A DNA stretch of 55,181 bases, taken from the NCBI RefSeq assembly GCF_001039045.1, contig NZ_LFEE01000003.1, positions 1-55,181 on the forward strand, read 5' to 3'. Position numbers and translations under genes: made by a program. Of the stretch, positions 32,316 to 41,375 are shown piece by piece. This stretch comes from Lactiplantibacillus herbarum. GTDB lineage: Bacteria; Bacillota; Bacilli; Lactobacillales; Lactobacillaceae. The notes under the pieces are model-generated. The model made no database searches. It saw only the letters and a list, made by a program, of their open reading frames with translations, and was not told the DNA's origin. Position 1 is the stretch's first letter; each line of letters starts with the position of its first letter.

Positions 32316-33251
32316 ATGCGGATTGCGCGACTAATTAATTTAATCATGCTGCTATTACGAACGGAAAAGATCTCAGCCCCAGCGTTAGCGGCTCGTTTTG
32401 AGGTTTCAGTGCGAACCATTTACCGGGATGTGGAGACTTTGAGTATGGCGGGGATTCCAATATATGCCTCGCGCGGCAGAAACGGTGGTATTGGATTGAT
32501 GGCCAATTATAAGGTTGATAAGAAGTTGTTAACGGCCGATGATATTCGTAATCTGCGTTTAGCGCTGAACGGCGTGCATACGTTAATTGCCAATCCTAAG
32601 ATGACCGCAACCATGCAGAAGTTAAATGCGCTCTATGCAGCCGATCATGCGGATGATCACTTACTGATCGACTACGCTAACTGGCCTGGAACTCAGGAGT
32701 TGAAACAACTAGCAGAACAGATTGATCAGACGATTGAACAACACGTTTATTTGGAATTTAAGTATAGTGATCGCAACGGAAACCAGACGAGTCGTCGCGT
32801 TGAACCTTATCGCCTAGTATATAAGAGTGAACGCTGGTACTTACAAGCCTACAGTGTTGAACGAGCGGATTTTCGAATGTTCCGCTTATCGCGTATTCAT
32901 GAATTAGGCATAACAAACAAGTCGTTTGAACCGCGCGCAGTACCAACATTGGAGTTTAATTTTAATGAACGCCTGCGTCCTGAGATGACTGCTGTTACCG
33001 TCCAAGTGAATAATATTGCTCGAGGGCCGTTTGTCGAGCGTTTTGGCAATCAGGTTATTGAGTCGCAAACGGCAGCGACATTTAATGCTACGGTTGAACT
33101 ACCGCTCAGTGAAAACGCCTATCTGTTTGTTCTCTCAATGGGACAGCATATTAAAATCATTAGTGAGGGCCCTTTTTATCAAGGGTTTCAGCAGTATTTG
33201 AAGCAAGTGATGGCCCAATATTGTACACAACTAGATACGAATATAGAGTAA
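32316..33251 (+). CDS. YafY-type HTH-WYL transcriptional regulator
   Basis: A 311-residue regulator: DeoR-like HTH (about 1-60, ISAPALAARFEVSVRTIYRDVETL), then a WYL domain (about 135-215, RLVYKSERWYLQAYSVERADFRMFRLSRI) and a C-terminal WCX-like part. WYL domains sense ligands or nucleic acids. ATG 32316 follows TTAGGTGA; the GTG at 32307 lies inside that site. It faces the GyrI-like gene across a perfect inverted repeat. Confidence 0.9.
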   Translation: MRIARLINLIMLLLRTEKISAPALAARFEVSVRTIYRDVETLSMAGIPIYASRGRNGGIGLMANYKVDKKLLTADDIRNLRLALNGVHTLIANPKMTATMQKLNALYAADHADDHLLIDYANWPGTQELKQLAEQIDQTIEQHVYLEFKYSDRNGNQTSRRVEPYRLVYKSERWYLQAYSVERADFRMFRLSRIHELGITNKSFEPRAVPTLEFNFNERLRPEMTAVTVQVNNIARGPFVERFGNQVIESQTAATFNATVELPLSENAYLFVLSMGQHIKIISEGPFYQGFQQYLKQVMAQYCTQLDTNIE

Positions 33252-33352
33252 CTTTCCATAAAATAAATATTTAGTAGAAAGTTAAGACCGAGAAATCCTT
33301 TTACAGTAGGAATTGGGTAACTTTTTACGTTGTGTTATATAAATCAATTTAG

Positions 33353-33381
33353 TTGATAATTATACGTTTAAACCATATAAT
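33353..33381 (+). promoter_or_regulatory. promoter of antitoxin-like RNA
   Basis: TTGATA (33353-33358), exact 17-nt spacer, consensus TATAAT (33376-33381). One of the strongest promoters in the window, yet no reading frame follows. Confidence 0.75.
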
Positions 33382-33387
33382 TACGTT

Positions 33388-33450
33388 TGAAAGTATAGAT
33401 ATTAAGACAGCACAAAAGGAACCCATCCACCACAAACGGGTTCCTTTTTT
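33388..33450 (+). ncRNA. type I antitoxin RNA (Fst/par RNAII-like)
   Basis: About 63 nt between the promoter at 33353-33381 and the terminator at 33414-33450, near the size of par RNAII. Its 5' end (33391-33411) repeats the toxin start region at 33569-33590: AAGTATAGATAT is identical and the following ten bases are similar. Since the toxin runs the opposite way, this RNA is complementary to the toxin mRNA around its start codon and, at the shared terminator, to its 3' end. This is the arrangement of the Fst family. Function is inferred. Confidence 0.65.
33414..33450. terminator. bidirectional terminator shared by toxin and antitoxin RNAs
   Basis: AAAAGGAACCC (33414-33424) pairs with GGGTTCCTTTT (33438-33448); T-run to the right, A-run to the left. 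Confidence 0.88.
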
Positions 33451-33484
33451 TCGTGCTTTTGCCAGTTAAACTAGTGTTGTCCTA

Positions 33485-33583
33485 CTATCGTTTGTTGAAC
33501 CACTTGGTAAAAATAGTGACCACCACGCCACTAATGATTCCGGCTGCGACAGCAATTGCCAGGGATAAAAGTATAGATATCAA
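33485..33583 (-). CDS. Fst-like type I toxin peptide (32 residues)
   Basis: A 32-residue peptide, too short for standard gene finders. It begins MISILLSLAIAVAAGI and continues ISGVVVTIFTKWFNKR: a hydrophobic span with a small/hydrophobic AAGIISGVVVTIF core, then Trp and a basic tail, the pattern of Fst/Ldr-type membrane toxins (compare A-P-I-I-V-G...W-L with a charged end). The TTG start at 33583 is 6 nt after a GGAAAGGGGGGG ribosome site. Overproduction of such peptides damages membranes; antitoxin RNA blocks translation. The convergent RNA, repeats and shared terminator all match the family. No experimental proof. Confidence 0.7.
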   Translation of the reverse strand: MISILLSLAIAVAAGIISGVVVTIFTKWFNKR

Positions 33584-33689
33584 AACAAGCCCCCCCTTTC
33601 CATTATTGCAAAAGGGTCGGACAACGGTTTAATTTTAACATGGTCCTTTACTAGTGTTCGTGATCTACACTGTATTAAATAAAATGATC

Positions 33690-33733
33690 TAAAAAGACGG
33701 TAATACCTGTTGCAAAGGGTAATTACCGTCTCT
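33690..33733 (-). terminator. terminator of the two-component operon
   Basis: AGACGGTAAT (33694-33703) with ATTACCGTCT (33721-33730); U-run on the minus strand. Confidence 0.85.
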
Positions 33734-33738
33734 TTAGA

Positions 33739-35130
33739 TTAATCTTTAGCTGTTGATAACATCCAACTAACCGTGAAAATACTTCCCTGAGGCTGGTTGT
33801 CCGTCACTTTGATGGTTCCCTGGTTCAGAGCAACTAACTGCTGAACGATGGCTAATCCCAGCCCACTACCTTCAATCGCTTGCGAACGAGATTGGTCGAC
33901 CCGGTAGAAGCGTTGGAAAACGGCCTGTTTCTGATCATCAGGGATTCCTTCACCTAAATCAGTCACGGCTAGTTCAACGCGCTGGTCTGTTTGATGTAGA
34001 CTCAGCGTGATCGGTTGGTTATGTGGCGAATACTTATGAGCATTATCTAGTAACGCAACAATAATTTGTTGCAGCATTTCCGCGTTGCCTAAAACATGAA
34101 TATTCGGATCAATCGCGAGTTTGACCGGTTGATCGATCGATGGCTGGTAATGTTCGCCGAGTTCTAGCATCAGAAATGATAGGTCTTGATCTGTTAGTTC
34201 TAACTGAGCGCGGTCAGCCCGGGATAGATGTAGTAAATTCTCGATTAAATGTTGCATGCGTAGTGATTCCTCGTCAATGAAGTTCAACGATTCCGGAATA
34301 ATCTCAGGGTGAGCGTCACCACGCCTGCGAATCAGGCTGAGATTACCACGGACGGCGGCAATCGGAGTCCGTAATTCGTGCGAAGCATCTGAGATGAATT
34401 GACGCTCATGTTGCAATCGCTGATTTTGGGTGACTAATAATTCATTGAATGCACGGCCCAAATCGTTGATTTCACGGGGGCTTTCAGGAACGCTAAGAGT
34501 CGGTTGGTCGCTATCTGGATTATTCGACGTGTACTTAGTTTCATGTAATAGCGTGATTGTTGGGGCACTCAGGCGAGCTGCCAAACGATGGGCCCACCAA
34601 GCACCTAGTCCTAATGCCGCCATCGTAATCAGTGCCATTAAAATAATCAGAATGAGCAGACTATTGAATAGGCGACCGAGACTGACCCAGAGATGGTAAG
34701 TGTTGGCACCATCTTTTTGCGTATATGATAGAAAGAAACCGAATCCGCGAACGTAGATTAATGGTCCAACTAGCTTAGTTTGAGACTTACTAAAGAAGGC
34801 TTTTGACGATGGCGAAGTGATAATAGTTCGCTTGGTCTTAGTCGCCGTTGTCAATGTTGCTTTTTGCGTGGTGACCCGAATGAAGGCGGGTTGTTTTGTA
34901 TTACGTGTCGTTGTATTGTTCCAGTGAATAAAACTAGGAACGTCTTTGATGTTGGCTTGATTCAAGCTACTCATCAGGTCACGAGCTTCTCGCGTGGTAT
35001 TCAGAGTTTGCTGCGTGCCAACCACGACTAATGTAATCAGGCTCACTAATAGGGTGATTGTCAGCATTAAACGGCGAATCGCCCTATTGATCAATTGTTC
35101 GTAGGTTGGAATCGATTTATTCTTGGACAT
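33739..35130 (-). CDS. sensor histidine kinase
   Basis: A 463-residue membrane kinase: two spans (about 18-38 and 152-178) around an extracellular sensor of about 110 residues, a HAMP-like linker, a HisKA domain with phospho-acceptor His251 in FISDASHELRTPIAAV, and a HATPase with LGEGIPDDQKQAVFQRFYRVD and GSGLGLAIV. It overlaps the upstream response regulator by 14 bp. The input signal is unknown; sequence resembles the YycG/CiaH/PhoR-like class. Confidence 0.95.
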   Translation of the reverse strand: MSKNKSIPTYEQLINRAIRRLMLTITLLVSLITLVVVGTQQTLNTTREARDLMSSLNQANIKDVPSFIHWNNTTTRNTKQPAFIRVTTQKATLTTATKTKRTIITSPSSKAFFSKSQTKLVGPLIYVRGFGFFLSYTQKDGANTYHLWVSLGRLFNSLLILIILMALITMAALGLGAWWAHRLAARLSAPTITLLHETKYTSNNPDSDQPTLSVPESPREINDLGRAFNELLVTQNQRLQHERQFISDASHELRTPIAAVRGNLSLIRRRGDAHPEIIPESLNFIDEESLRMQHLIENLLHLSRADRAQLELTDQDLSFLMLELGEHYQPSIDQPVKLAIDPNIHVLGNAEMLQQIIVALLDNAHKYSPHNQPITLSLHQTDQRVELAVTDLGEGIPDDQKQAVFQRFYRVDQSRSQAIEGSGLGLAIVQQLVALNQGTIKVTDNQPQGSIFTVSWMLSTAKD

Positions 35131-35821
35131 TCGACATCGGCTCCCTTAGTTTGTACCCAACGCCCCGTACCGTTTTAATCAGTGGTGCTGCATCTGGCGT
35201 TGCTAGTTTACTACGCAAATAGCCCACGTAGACGTCGACTACGTTTTGCTGTCCCAGAAAATCAGCGCCCCAGACCTGATCAAGGAGATCATCGCGAGTG
35301 AAGACTTCATCTGGATGGGCGAGGAAGAATTGTAAGAGATCGTATTCACGATGAGTTAGAATGACTTCTTCATCAGCATTAGTGACGCGGTGGGCTTTAG
35401 TATCCAATTGTACGTCGTCTGCTTGATAGACTTGGTTCACATCAATCTGATTGTCGGCACGACGTTGAATGACACGGATGCGCGCCAATAGTTCTTCGAT
35501 CTCAAACGGTTTGGTGATGTAGTCATCGGCACCATTATCGAGGCCGGCGACCTTATCACCGATATAGTCGCGAGCAGTCATAATAATAACTGGCAGCTGG
35601 TCGTGTTTACGGATGCGGCGTAGTACTTCCATCCCATCTAATTTGGGTAGCATCCAGTCCAGTAGAATTAGTAATAGTTCGTTTTGGTGTTCCTGATAAG
35701 TCTCCATGGCGGCTAACCCATCACTGGCAACTAAGACGTTAAAGTCCTCAAATTGAAGTTCCTTAGTCAAATAGCCGGATAAACTTTCTTCATCCTCAAC
35801 GATTAAAATCGTGTTCTTCAT
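35117..35821 (-). CDS. OmpR/PhoB-family response regulator
   Basis: A 234-residue regulator. The receiver domain (1-120) has the acidic pair ED10-11 and phospho-acceptor Asp55 in LLDWMLPK, with Lys in TKPFEIEELLARI; the C-terminal winged helix (about 135-230) ends VKTVRGVGYKL... as in OmpR members. It is translated with the overlapping kinase. A minus-strand TATAAT at 35862-35857 is the likely -10. Regulon unknown. Confidence 0.95.
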   Translation of the reverse strand: MKNTILIVEDEESLSGYLTKELQFEDFNVLVASDGLAAMETYQEHQNELLLILLDWMLPKLDGMEVLRRIRKHDQLPVIIMTARDYIGDKVAGLDNGADDYITKPFEIEELLARIRVIQRRADNQIDVNQVYQADDVQLDTKAHRVTNADEEVILTHREYDLLQFFLAHPDEVFTRDDLLDQVWGADFLGQQNVVDVYVGYLRSKLATPDAAPLIKTVRGVGYKLREPMSNVQE

Positions 35822-35941
35822 GGGTCCCGTCCTCCTGATAACCTAATTTATGCTTAATTATAGCGAATAATTATGACGGAAACCTGATATTTTGACTTAT
35901 TTTCATAGATTTATTCGAAGTAAATGAAAGCGCCTCAGTAC

Positions 35942-35969
35942 TTGTGCTAAACTTGTACTAAATTATAAG
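35942..35969 (+). promoter_or_regulatory. promoter of the 35992-36279 gene
   Basis: TTGTGC (35942-35947), 16-nt spacer, TATAAG (35964-35969). AGTAC/GTACT inverted repeats (35937-35941, 35955-35959) overlap it. Confidence 0.5.
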
Positions 35970-35991
35970 TGTGGAAGGTAAGTGAGTATTC

Positions 35992-36279
35992 ATGGGACTT
36001 TTTGGTGATGCCATGCAGGCGATGTATCACAGCGGGCACTACGGCTACAATATTAATGTGAAGAAGACGGCTCCAGCAGTCGATCCTAAGGAAGTGCCAG
36101 AAATTGCAGATCTAGGTCGGCTTAATCGAACACCAAACTTTAAGACGTGGTCAATTGATTCACCATATAAAACGGCTGAATTCACAGAAAAACTAGCGCT
36201 TGCCGTGGAGAACTGTGATTTAGAGATGGCAGATATTGAGATCAAACCACAAATTGACGGTCGCTGGGGCGATAAATAA
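35992..36279 (+). CDS. hypothetical protein, 95 residues
   Basis: A small soluble protein with a GGAAGG site before ATG 35992. Its N-terminus MGLFGDAMQAMYHSGHYGYN is Gly/aromatic-rich and its end acidic. No family recognised. It lies 80 bp before an RpiR regulator on the same strand and is divergent from the two-component operon. Confidence 0.68.
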   Translation: MGLFGDAMQAMYHSGHYGYNINVKKTAPAVDPKEVPEIADLGRLNRTPNFKTWSIDSPYKTAEFTEKLALAVENCDLEMADIEIKPQIDGRWGDK

Positions 36280-36357
36280 CGGAATTTGTTCCCACAACTT
36301 TTAGTGATGAGTATCAATTATGTTATAGACCAATATTAAGGATTTAGGGGTGAGCAA

Positions 36358-37089
36358 ATGTTCTCATATGATCAGGTTCAGCAACTCAACCGGTTAGAAA
36401 TTGAAGTTTATAAGTATATTACGGGTCATCCTGTCGAAGTCAGTACGATGACGATCCGGCAATTGGCAGATCACAGCCATGTGTCAGCAACGACGATTTT
36501 ACGGTTTTTGAAACGAATGGGATATGATGGCTACGCTGAATTCAAATTTAGGCTAAAAGAACAACTGCGACGAGATGCAGAACAACCACTATCTCAGACG
36601 GTGGTTCCGATGCGTGTCTTTTTTGATCGCATGAACATGGCGGATATGACGGCTAAAATCAAGCAAGCGACTCAGTTGATTCGTGACGCTAACATGGTGA
36701 TTTTAACGGCTTCGGGGACTAGTGCAGGTCTGGCGAGTTATGGGACCCACTTGTTAGCTAATTTTGGGGTTTACAGTATGATGTTGAGCGATACGCATCA
36801 GCCACATCCAGTGAATAAACGTGATTTAGCAGATACCGTTTTATTAGTTGTCTCGGTTTCTGGCGAGTCTGAGGATGTGATCGAGCAGGGCGTCTATTAT
36901 CAGCAGAACGGTGCTAAAATAATTGCGATTACGGCTAGCAGTCACTCAACATTGGCAGGAATTGCTGATGTCGTGCTGAGCTACGATACACCCGAAGTTC
37001 AAGCCATTAGTGGGGGGAGTACGTTGTCGCAGTTACCAGTAGTCTATTACCTAGAACAATTGGCAATGACGGTCCAACCCTTGGCGTAG
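36358..37089 (+). CDS. RpiR/MurR-family transcriptional regulator
   Basis: A 243-residue regulator with the RpiR HTH (about 5-75, TIRQLADHSHVSATTILRFLKRMGYDGYAEF) and a SIS sugar-phosphate-binding domain (about 100-230, ASGTSAGLASYGTHLLANFG, VSVSGESEDVIEQG). It is followed by a lone PTS EIIC gene, so it probably controls uptake of that sugar. Perfect GGAAN4TTCC dyads after its stop codon could be its binding sites. Confidence 0.92.
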   Translation: MFSYDQVQQLNRLEIEVYKYITGHPVEVSTMTIRQLADHSHVSATTILRFLKRMGYDGYAEFKFRLKEQLRRDAEQPLSQTVVPMRVFFDRMNMADMTAKIKQATQLIRDANMVILTASGTSAGLASYGTHLLANFGVYSMMLSDTHQPHPVNKRDLADTVLLVVSVSGESEDVIEQGVYYQQNGAKIIAITASSHSTLAGIADVVLSYDTPEVQAISGGSTLSQLPVVYYLEQLAMTVQPLA

Positions 37090-37100
37090 ACCAGTTTTTG

Positions 37101-37132
37101 TGGAAATTGTTCCTGATTTGGAACAATTTCCA
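37101..37132. promoter_or_regulatory. long perfect inverted repeat between RpiR and EIIC genes
   Basis: TGGAAATTGTTCC (37101-37113) and GGAACAATTTCCA (37120-37132) form a 13-bp stem with 6-nt loop and no T-run. Each arm is itself a GGAAN4TTCC dyad, centres 18 bp apart, so it may be a tandem operator rather than a terminator. A leader to 37390 has AACGTTC/GAACGTT repeats (37268-37274, 37309-37315) and a TATAAT at 37190. Confidence 0.5.
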
Positions 37133-37390
37133 TGATTTAAAACACCGTCCGAATTTAATTGAAAGGGTATACATTCAAAAGGCAATGGGTATAATAGAAA
37201 ATGTAGGAAGCGCATTCATGGGTACAAATGCTAAAAGGCAGGACTACTTTGAAACGGATTTAAGCATAACGTTCTACATATTCAACGAGTAATCGGCCAT
37301 TATTTATTGAACGTTGTGATTGGTTTCATGATATCTGAGACTAACCGTTGCACGAATCGTCGCTTTTAAATTATTTTAGGGGGTCACGAC

Positions 37391-38713
37391 ATGAGCGAGA
37401 ATAATAACTCTAGCTTCGTCAACGACCGACTCATTCCTTTCTTCGGAAAGATTGCTGGTTCACGGCATCTAATCGCATTACGTGATGGGATGACACTTGC
37501 CGTACCAATGATTATTATTGGGTCAGTCTTCATGATCATTGCACAATTCCCTATCAAAGGTTACCAAACCTTCATGGCGAATACCTTTGGTGCGAACTGG
37601 GCAACGATTGTTCAATATCCAACTAACGCATCATTCCATATCATGGGGTTGATTGCGGTTATTGGGATTTCATATAACTTGGCTAAAAGTTATAAAGTCG
37701 ATCCACTGTCTGCTTCGATTGTCTCATTAGGTGCATGGTTCTTAACGATTCCATTAAACACCGATAAGGCAGGAGCACTGTGGGTTCCACTGACACAACT
37801 TGATTCAGCCGGTTTGTTTACTGCTCTTATTATTGGTCTATTTATTACTGATTTTTACGTCTTCATGGTTCACCGCAATTGGACAATTAAGATGCCTGAT
37901 AGTGTTCCACCTGCAGTCAGCAACTCGTTTGCTGCCTTAGTTCCTGGTTTCATTATCTTATTCTTGATTTGGTTACTTCGGATGTTGGTTGAAGCAACGC
38001 CAATGCAAAGTATTCCAAACGTTATTTCCTTCGTTTTGGCACGACCACTTGGGCTATTAAGCAACACCTTACCAGGTGCTTTAGTTGCTGAATTCGTTGT
38101 ATGTATTCTTTGGATCTTTGGGATTCACGGTGCCAACGTCGTTTCCGGCGTTATGCAACCAATCTGGTTGGCCGCAATGTCACAAAATGCTGCCGCTTTA
38201 AAGGCTGGTAAAGCATTACCAAACGTTGTTACTCAACAATTCTTTGATAACTTTGTTCACATGGGTGGTTCTGGTGCAACTTTAGGCCTAGCTTTCATGA
38301 TTGCCTTTGTTTCGAAGAGTTCTGAATTCAAGACTTTAGGTAAATTGATTATTGGACCTGCTATCTTTAACATTAACGAACCAATCGTCTTTGGTTTGCC
38401 AATCGTTATGAACTACCGGATGGCAATTCCATTCATCTTAGCACCACTAGTTAACGTTACAACGACTTACTTTGCAATGTCGACTGGCTTAGTGGCTAAG
38501 ACAATCGGGGTCATGGTTCCTTGGACCACGCCACCAATTATCTCTGGTTACTTAGCAACGATGCACGTTTCTGGTGCGGTATTACAACTTGTTAATATCG
38601 TGTTGGATGGTGCCATCTACTACTTCTTCTTCAAGGCCTTAGATCGTGATAAGGTTAAGGAAGAAAAAACATTTGCTGAAAAAGAAGCTGCTGGCGAAAC
38701 GGTCAACGCATAA
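37391..38713 (+). CDS. PTS EIIC, cellobiose/lactose family
   Basis: A 440-residue membrane channel of the Lac-type PTS class (CelB/LicC-like), with about ten spans, start SRHLIALRDGMTLAVPMIIIGSVF and the NINEPIVFGLPIVMN signature. It lacks IIA and IIB domains, and none are encoded nearby, so it must borrow them from another cellobiose system. No phospho-beta-glucosidase lies in the window. Regulation probably by the upstream RpiR protein. Confidence 0.93.
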   Translation: MSENNNSSFVNDRLIPFFGKIAGSRHLIALRDGMTLAVPMIIIGSVFMIIAQFPIKGYQTFMANTFGANWATIVQYPTNASFHIMGLIAVIGISYNLAKSYKVDPLSASIVSLGAWFLTIPLNTDKAGALWVPLTQLDSAGLFTALIIGLFITDFYVFMVHRNWTIKMPDSVPPAVSNSFAALVPGFIILFLIWLLRMLVEATPMQSIPNVISFVLARPLGLLSNTLPGALVAEFVVCILWIFGIHGANVVSGVMQPIWLAAMSQNAAALKAGKALPNVVTQQFFDNFVHMGGSGATLGLAFMIAFVSKSSEFKTLGKLIIGPAIFNINEPIVFGLPIVMNYRMAIPFILAPLVNVTTTYFAMSTGLVAKTIGVMVPWTTPPIISGYLATMHVSGAVLQLVNIVLDGAIYYFFFKALDRDKVKEEKTFAEKEAAGETVNA

Positions 38714-38728
38714 TTTAACAGTATAATG

Positions 38729-38762
38729 AAAAGCGCTCGGATTTATTTCGAGCGCTTTTTTT
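38729..38762 (+). terminator. EIIC terminator
   Basis: AAAAGCGCTCG (38729-38739) with CGAGCGCTTTT (38749-38759) and a T-run. Confidence 0.92.
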
Positions 38763-39057
38763 GTTGTTTTAATACTGATGTGTAGTGGGGTTAACTATTT
38801 ATCTATAAAATAAATTTTAGGTATTCGCTTCTAAGGTCTTGAATGGAAAAGGAGAACCTTTATAATAAACTTAGGCAATCAAATTATATTTTAAAGGATG
38901 GCAACATGAACTATAAATCACAGAATCCAATCAATGTCACTCAGAAACAGCGAATCAAGTTATATAAATCAGGGAAACTTTGGCTAGCTGCTGGTTTAAC
39001 ATTTGTTTCATTTGCAGGTGGTGCGATCGTTAGTAATCCTAACGTTCAAGCAGATAC

Positions 39058-39540
39058 TGCTACGACTAGCGCAACCGTAACAAGTACTAGTGATACCACT
39101 AGTGCTGCTAGCGAAGCAACGACTCAATCAGCCAGTGTTGCATCAACTAGTGCTACGAGCGCATCAGTAAGTGCTGCTTCAAGTACTGCAACTAGTGCAA
39201 CCTCAACTAGCACGACTAGTCAATCAACTAGTACAGCCTCAAGCGCTGCCACCAGTTCATCAACTAGCACTGCTTCAAGTACTGCAACTAGTTCATCAAC
39301 GAGTCAGGCTGCTAGCACTGCAACCAGTCAGGCAACTAGTTCAGTAAATACTGCGACTAGTCAAGCAACTAAGGCTGTAACTAGTACTGCAACTAGTCAA
39401 GCTACTAGTACTGCTTCAAGCACAGCAACCAGTCAAGCTGCCAGCACTGCTTCAAGTCAGGCTACTAGTGTAAGTTCTTCAGCTAAAACTGTCAAAGCAG
39501 TTGCTGAATCAACTATTACAACGGCTGCTACAACTGCCGC
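39058..39540 (+). repeat. Ser/Thr/Ala low-complexity coding repeat
   Basis: Imperfect repetition of ACTAGT/GCTTCAAGT-type codons gives a long S-T-A stalk, probably a glycosylated spacer between signal peptide and catalytic domain. Confidence 0.8.
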
Positions 39541-40298
39541 AACCGTTACGGATGTTTGGCGACACAACTCGGCCACGGGTTGACGTTGTTGACGTTTCAT
39601 CATACCAAAGCGCGATGACGCAAGCAGACTTTAATAAGTTAAAAGCATTAGGTGTTAAGACGGTTATCGTCAAAGCTACTGAAGGTACGACTTACGTAAA
39701 CGGATCAGCTGTAAGCCAAGCTCAGATGGCCAATAAAGCTGGTTTAAACGTTGACTTTTATCACTACTCAACGTTCAGTACAGCTACTGCTGCTAAATCT
39801 GAAGCAACTAATTTGGCAAAATTCTTAGTTAACAACAAAGTTTCTACTAAAGTCTTATTGTTCGCTGATATGGAAGATTCACAATCTGAATCAGTCAATG
39901 CAGAAGCTAACCTGAACGCATTCTGGACGGTCTTAAATTCATATGGTTACACGAACCATGCCGTTTATACTTCAACCACATACTTATACCGTGATGCTGT
40001 TATCCGGACGGTCGGGACATCACGTGTATGGCGTGCACAATATCCATACACACCATCAGCTAACAACCTATGGAACAAGTCTGATGCCGCATGGCAATTC
40101 TCTTCAACTGCATTATTGCCATCTGGTTCAGATTACACAGGTTACTTAGATGTCAGCATAAGTTATACTGGATTAACTGAAAATAGTGCCGGTACTAGTA
40201 CTTTTGTAACAACTAGCACGGGTAACACTAATACTGGTAGTACCAGCACCGGTAATACTAGCTCAAATACTAATAAAACCACTACCCAAAATGTTTCT

Positions 40299-41196
40299 GG
40301 TTGGTACACGTTCACGGCTAACACTTCAATCAAGAGTTCAGCTAGTGATAGTGCTAAGACTGTTGGGACTTACAGTAAAGGGAACCGCGTTTACTACAAT
40401 GCCAAGATTACAACAAATGGCGAAACATGGTTACGTTACTTAAGCTACAGTGGTGCAGAACACTACGTTAAGATTGCTAGTGCAACTACCACGACTAAGC
40501 CAAGCACTAGTACTTCCAAGACGACAATCGTATCAGGGACATACAAGTTTACTGGGACGACTGCTATCAAATCATCTGCTAGTGATTCAGCTTCAACTGT
40601 TGGAAATTACTACAAGGGTAACACAGTAAACTACAATGCCAAGATTACGGTTAATGGCGAAACATGGTTACGTTACCTAAGTTATAGTGGTGCACAACAC
40701 TACGTTAAGATCAGTAGTTCAAGCACTTCAACTACAACTAAGCCAAGTACTAGCACTTCAACGACTACGGCTGCAACGGGAACTTACACGTTTACGTCAG
40801 CAACTGCTATCAAGGGGTCTGCTAGTGACTCAGCATCAACGCTTGGCACTTACTACAAAGGTAATACTGTGAACTACAACGCCAAGGTTACGGTTAATGG
40901 CGAAACATGGTTACGTTACCTAAGTTATAGTGGTGCACAACACTACGTTAAGGTTAGCGGTTCAAGCACAACTGCAAGTACTTCATCAAATAGTACTGCA
41001 ACAGCTGCAACTGGCCGTTACACTTTCAAGACCACGACTAATATTCGGACTGGTGCAAGTTTAAGTTCTTCAATCACTGGCCAATACTATGCTGGCGAAT
41101 CAGTCTACTACGTTGGTAAGATTTCATCTGATGGTTACCAATGGTTGAAGTATATTTCAAACTCTGGCGCATACCACTACGTCGCAGTAATCGGCT
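40299..41196 (+). repeat. four tandem SH3b wall-binding repeats
   Basis: About 60-residue units sharing SASDSA..., GETWLRYLSYSGA and HYVK; copies 2 and 3 are almost identical at the DNA level (around 40651-40711 and 40891-40951), the fourth is diverged. Such tracts can recombine. Confidence 0.85.
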
Positions 41197-41230
41197 AATT
41201 GCTGGTTAATAGATTAGGTAAATAGTTTTC

Positions 41231-41273
41231 AAAAAGGCGTCTTAATTCAGCAATGAATTGAAACGCCTTTTTT
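41231..41273 (+). terminator. lysozyme gene terminator
   Basis: AAAAGGCGT...TTAATTCA pairs with TGAATT...ACGCCTTTT, 4-nt loop, T-run. Confidence 0.85.
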
Positions 41274-41322
41274 AGTGTGATAGACAAGAATGTATACGCT
41301 ATAGAAGAATAGTAAAACGCTA

Positions 41323-41354
41323 CAAAAAAGCGACTGAAAAAATCTCAGTCACTT
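41323..41354 (-). terminator. terminator of the 41376-41687 gene
   Basis: AAGCGACTGA (41328-41337) with TCAGTCACTT (41345-41354), one G-U pair, U-run on the minus strand. Confidence 0.8.
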
Positions 41355-41375
41355 GCTAATTCGGATAAGCTTATA

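Larger units (their letters stand above)
33391..33590 (+). repeat. direct repeats linking antitoxin RNA and toxin start
   Basis: Copies at 33391-33411 and 33569-33590 share AAGTATAGATAT and end in ACA-GC. The second covers the complement of the toxin start codon. They correspond to the DR elements of par loci. Confidence 0.65.
38906..41198 (+). pseudogene. secreted GH25 lysozyme with SH3b repeats, frameshifted
   Basis: Two overlapping frames encode one protein. The first gives a KxYKxGKxW signal peptide (IKLYKSGKLWLAAGLTF) and a long Ser/Thr/Ala repeat (39058-39540), then stops at 39583. The second, shifted by one, picks up at DTTRPRVDVVDVSSYQ and runs through a GH25 muramidase domain with FADMEDSQ, then four SH3b-type repeats (about 40299-40481, 40537-40715, 40777-40957, 41011-41196). 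The break lies at about 39551-39562 in GATGTTTGGCGAC: two bases missing or one extra. No slippery homopolymer is visible. It is either a true null allele or a sequence error; if repaired it would be an autolysin or cell-wall lysozyme. Confidence 0.8.

Noticed and set aside
37098-37292. 64-codon ORF after the RpiR gene
   Set aside because: It starts next to and runs through the 13-bp perfect inverted repeat, and it has no ribosome site or recognisable protein features.
39058-39540. Tandem-looking repeats as a possible CRISPR
   Set aside because: Repeats are in-frame Ser/Thr/Ala codons without regular spacer length or unique spacers.
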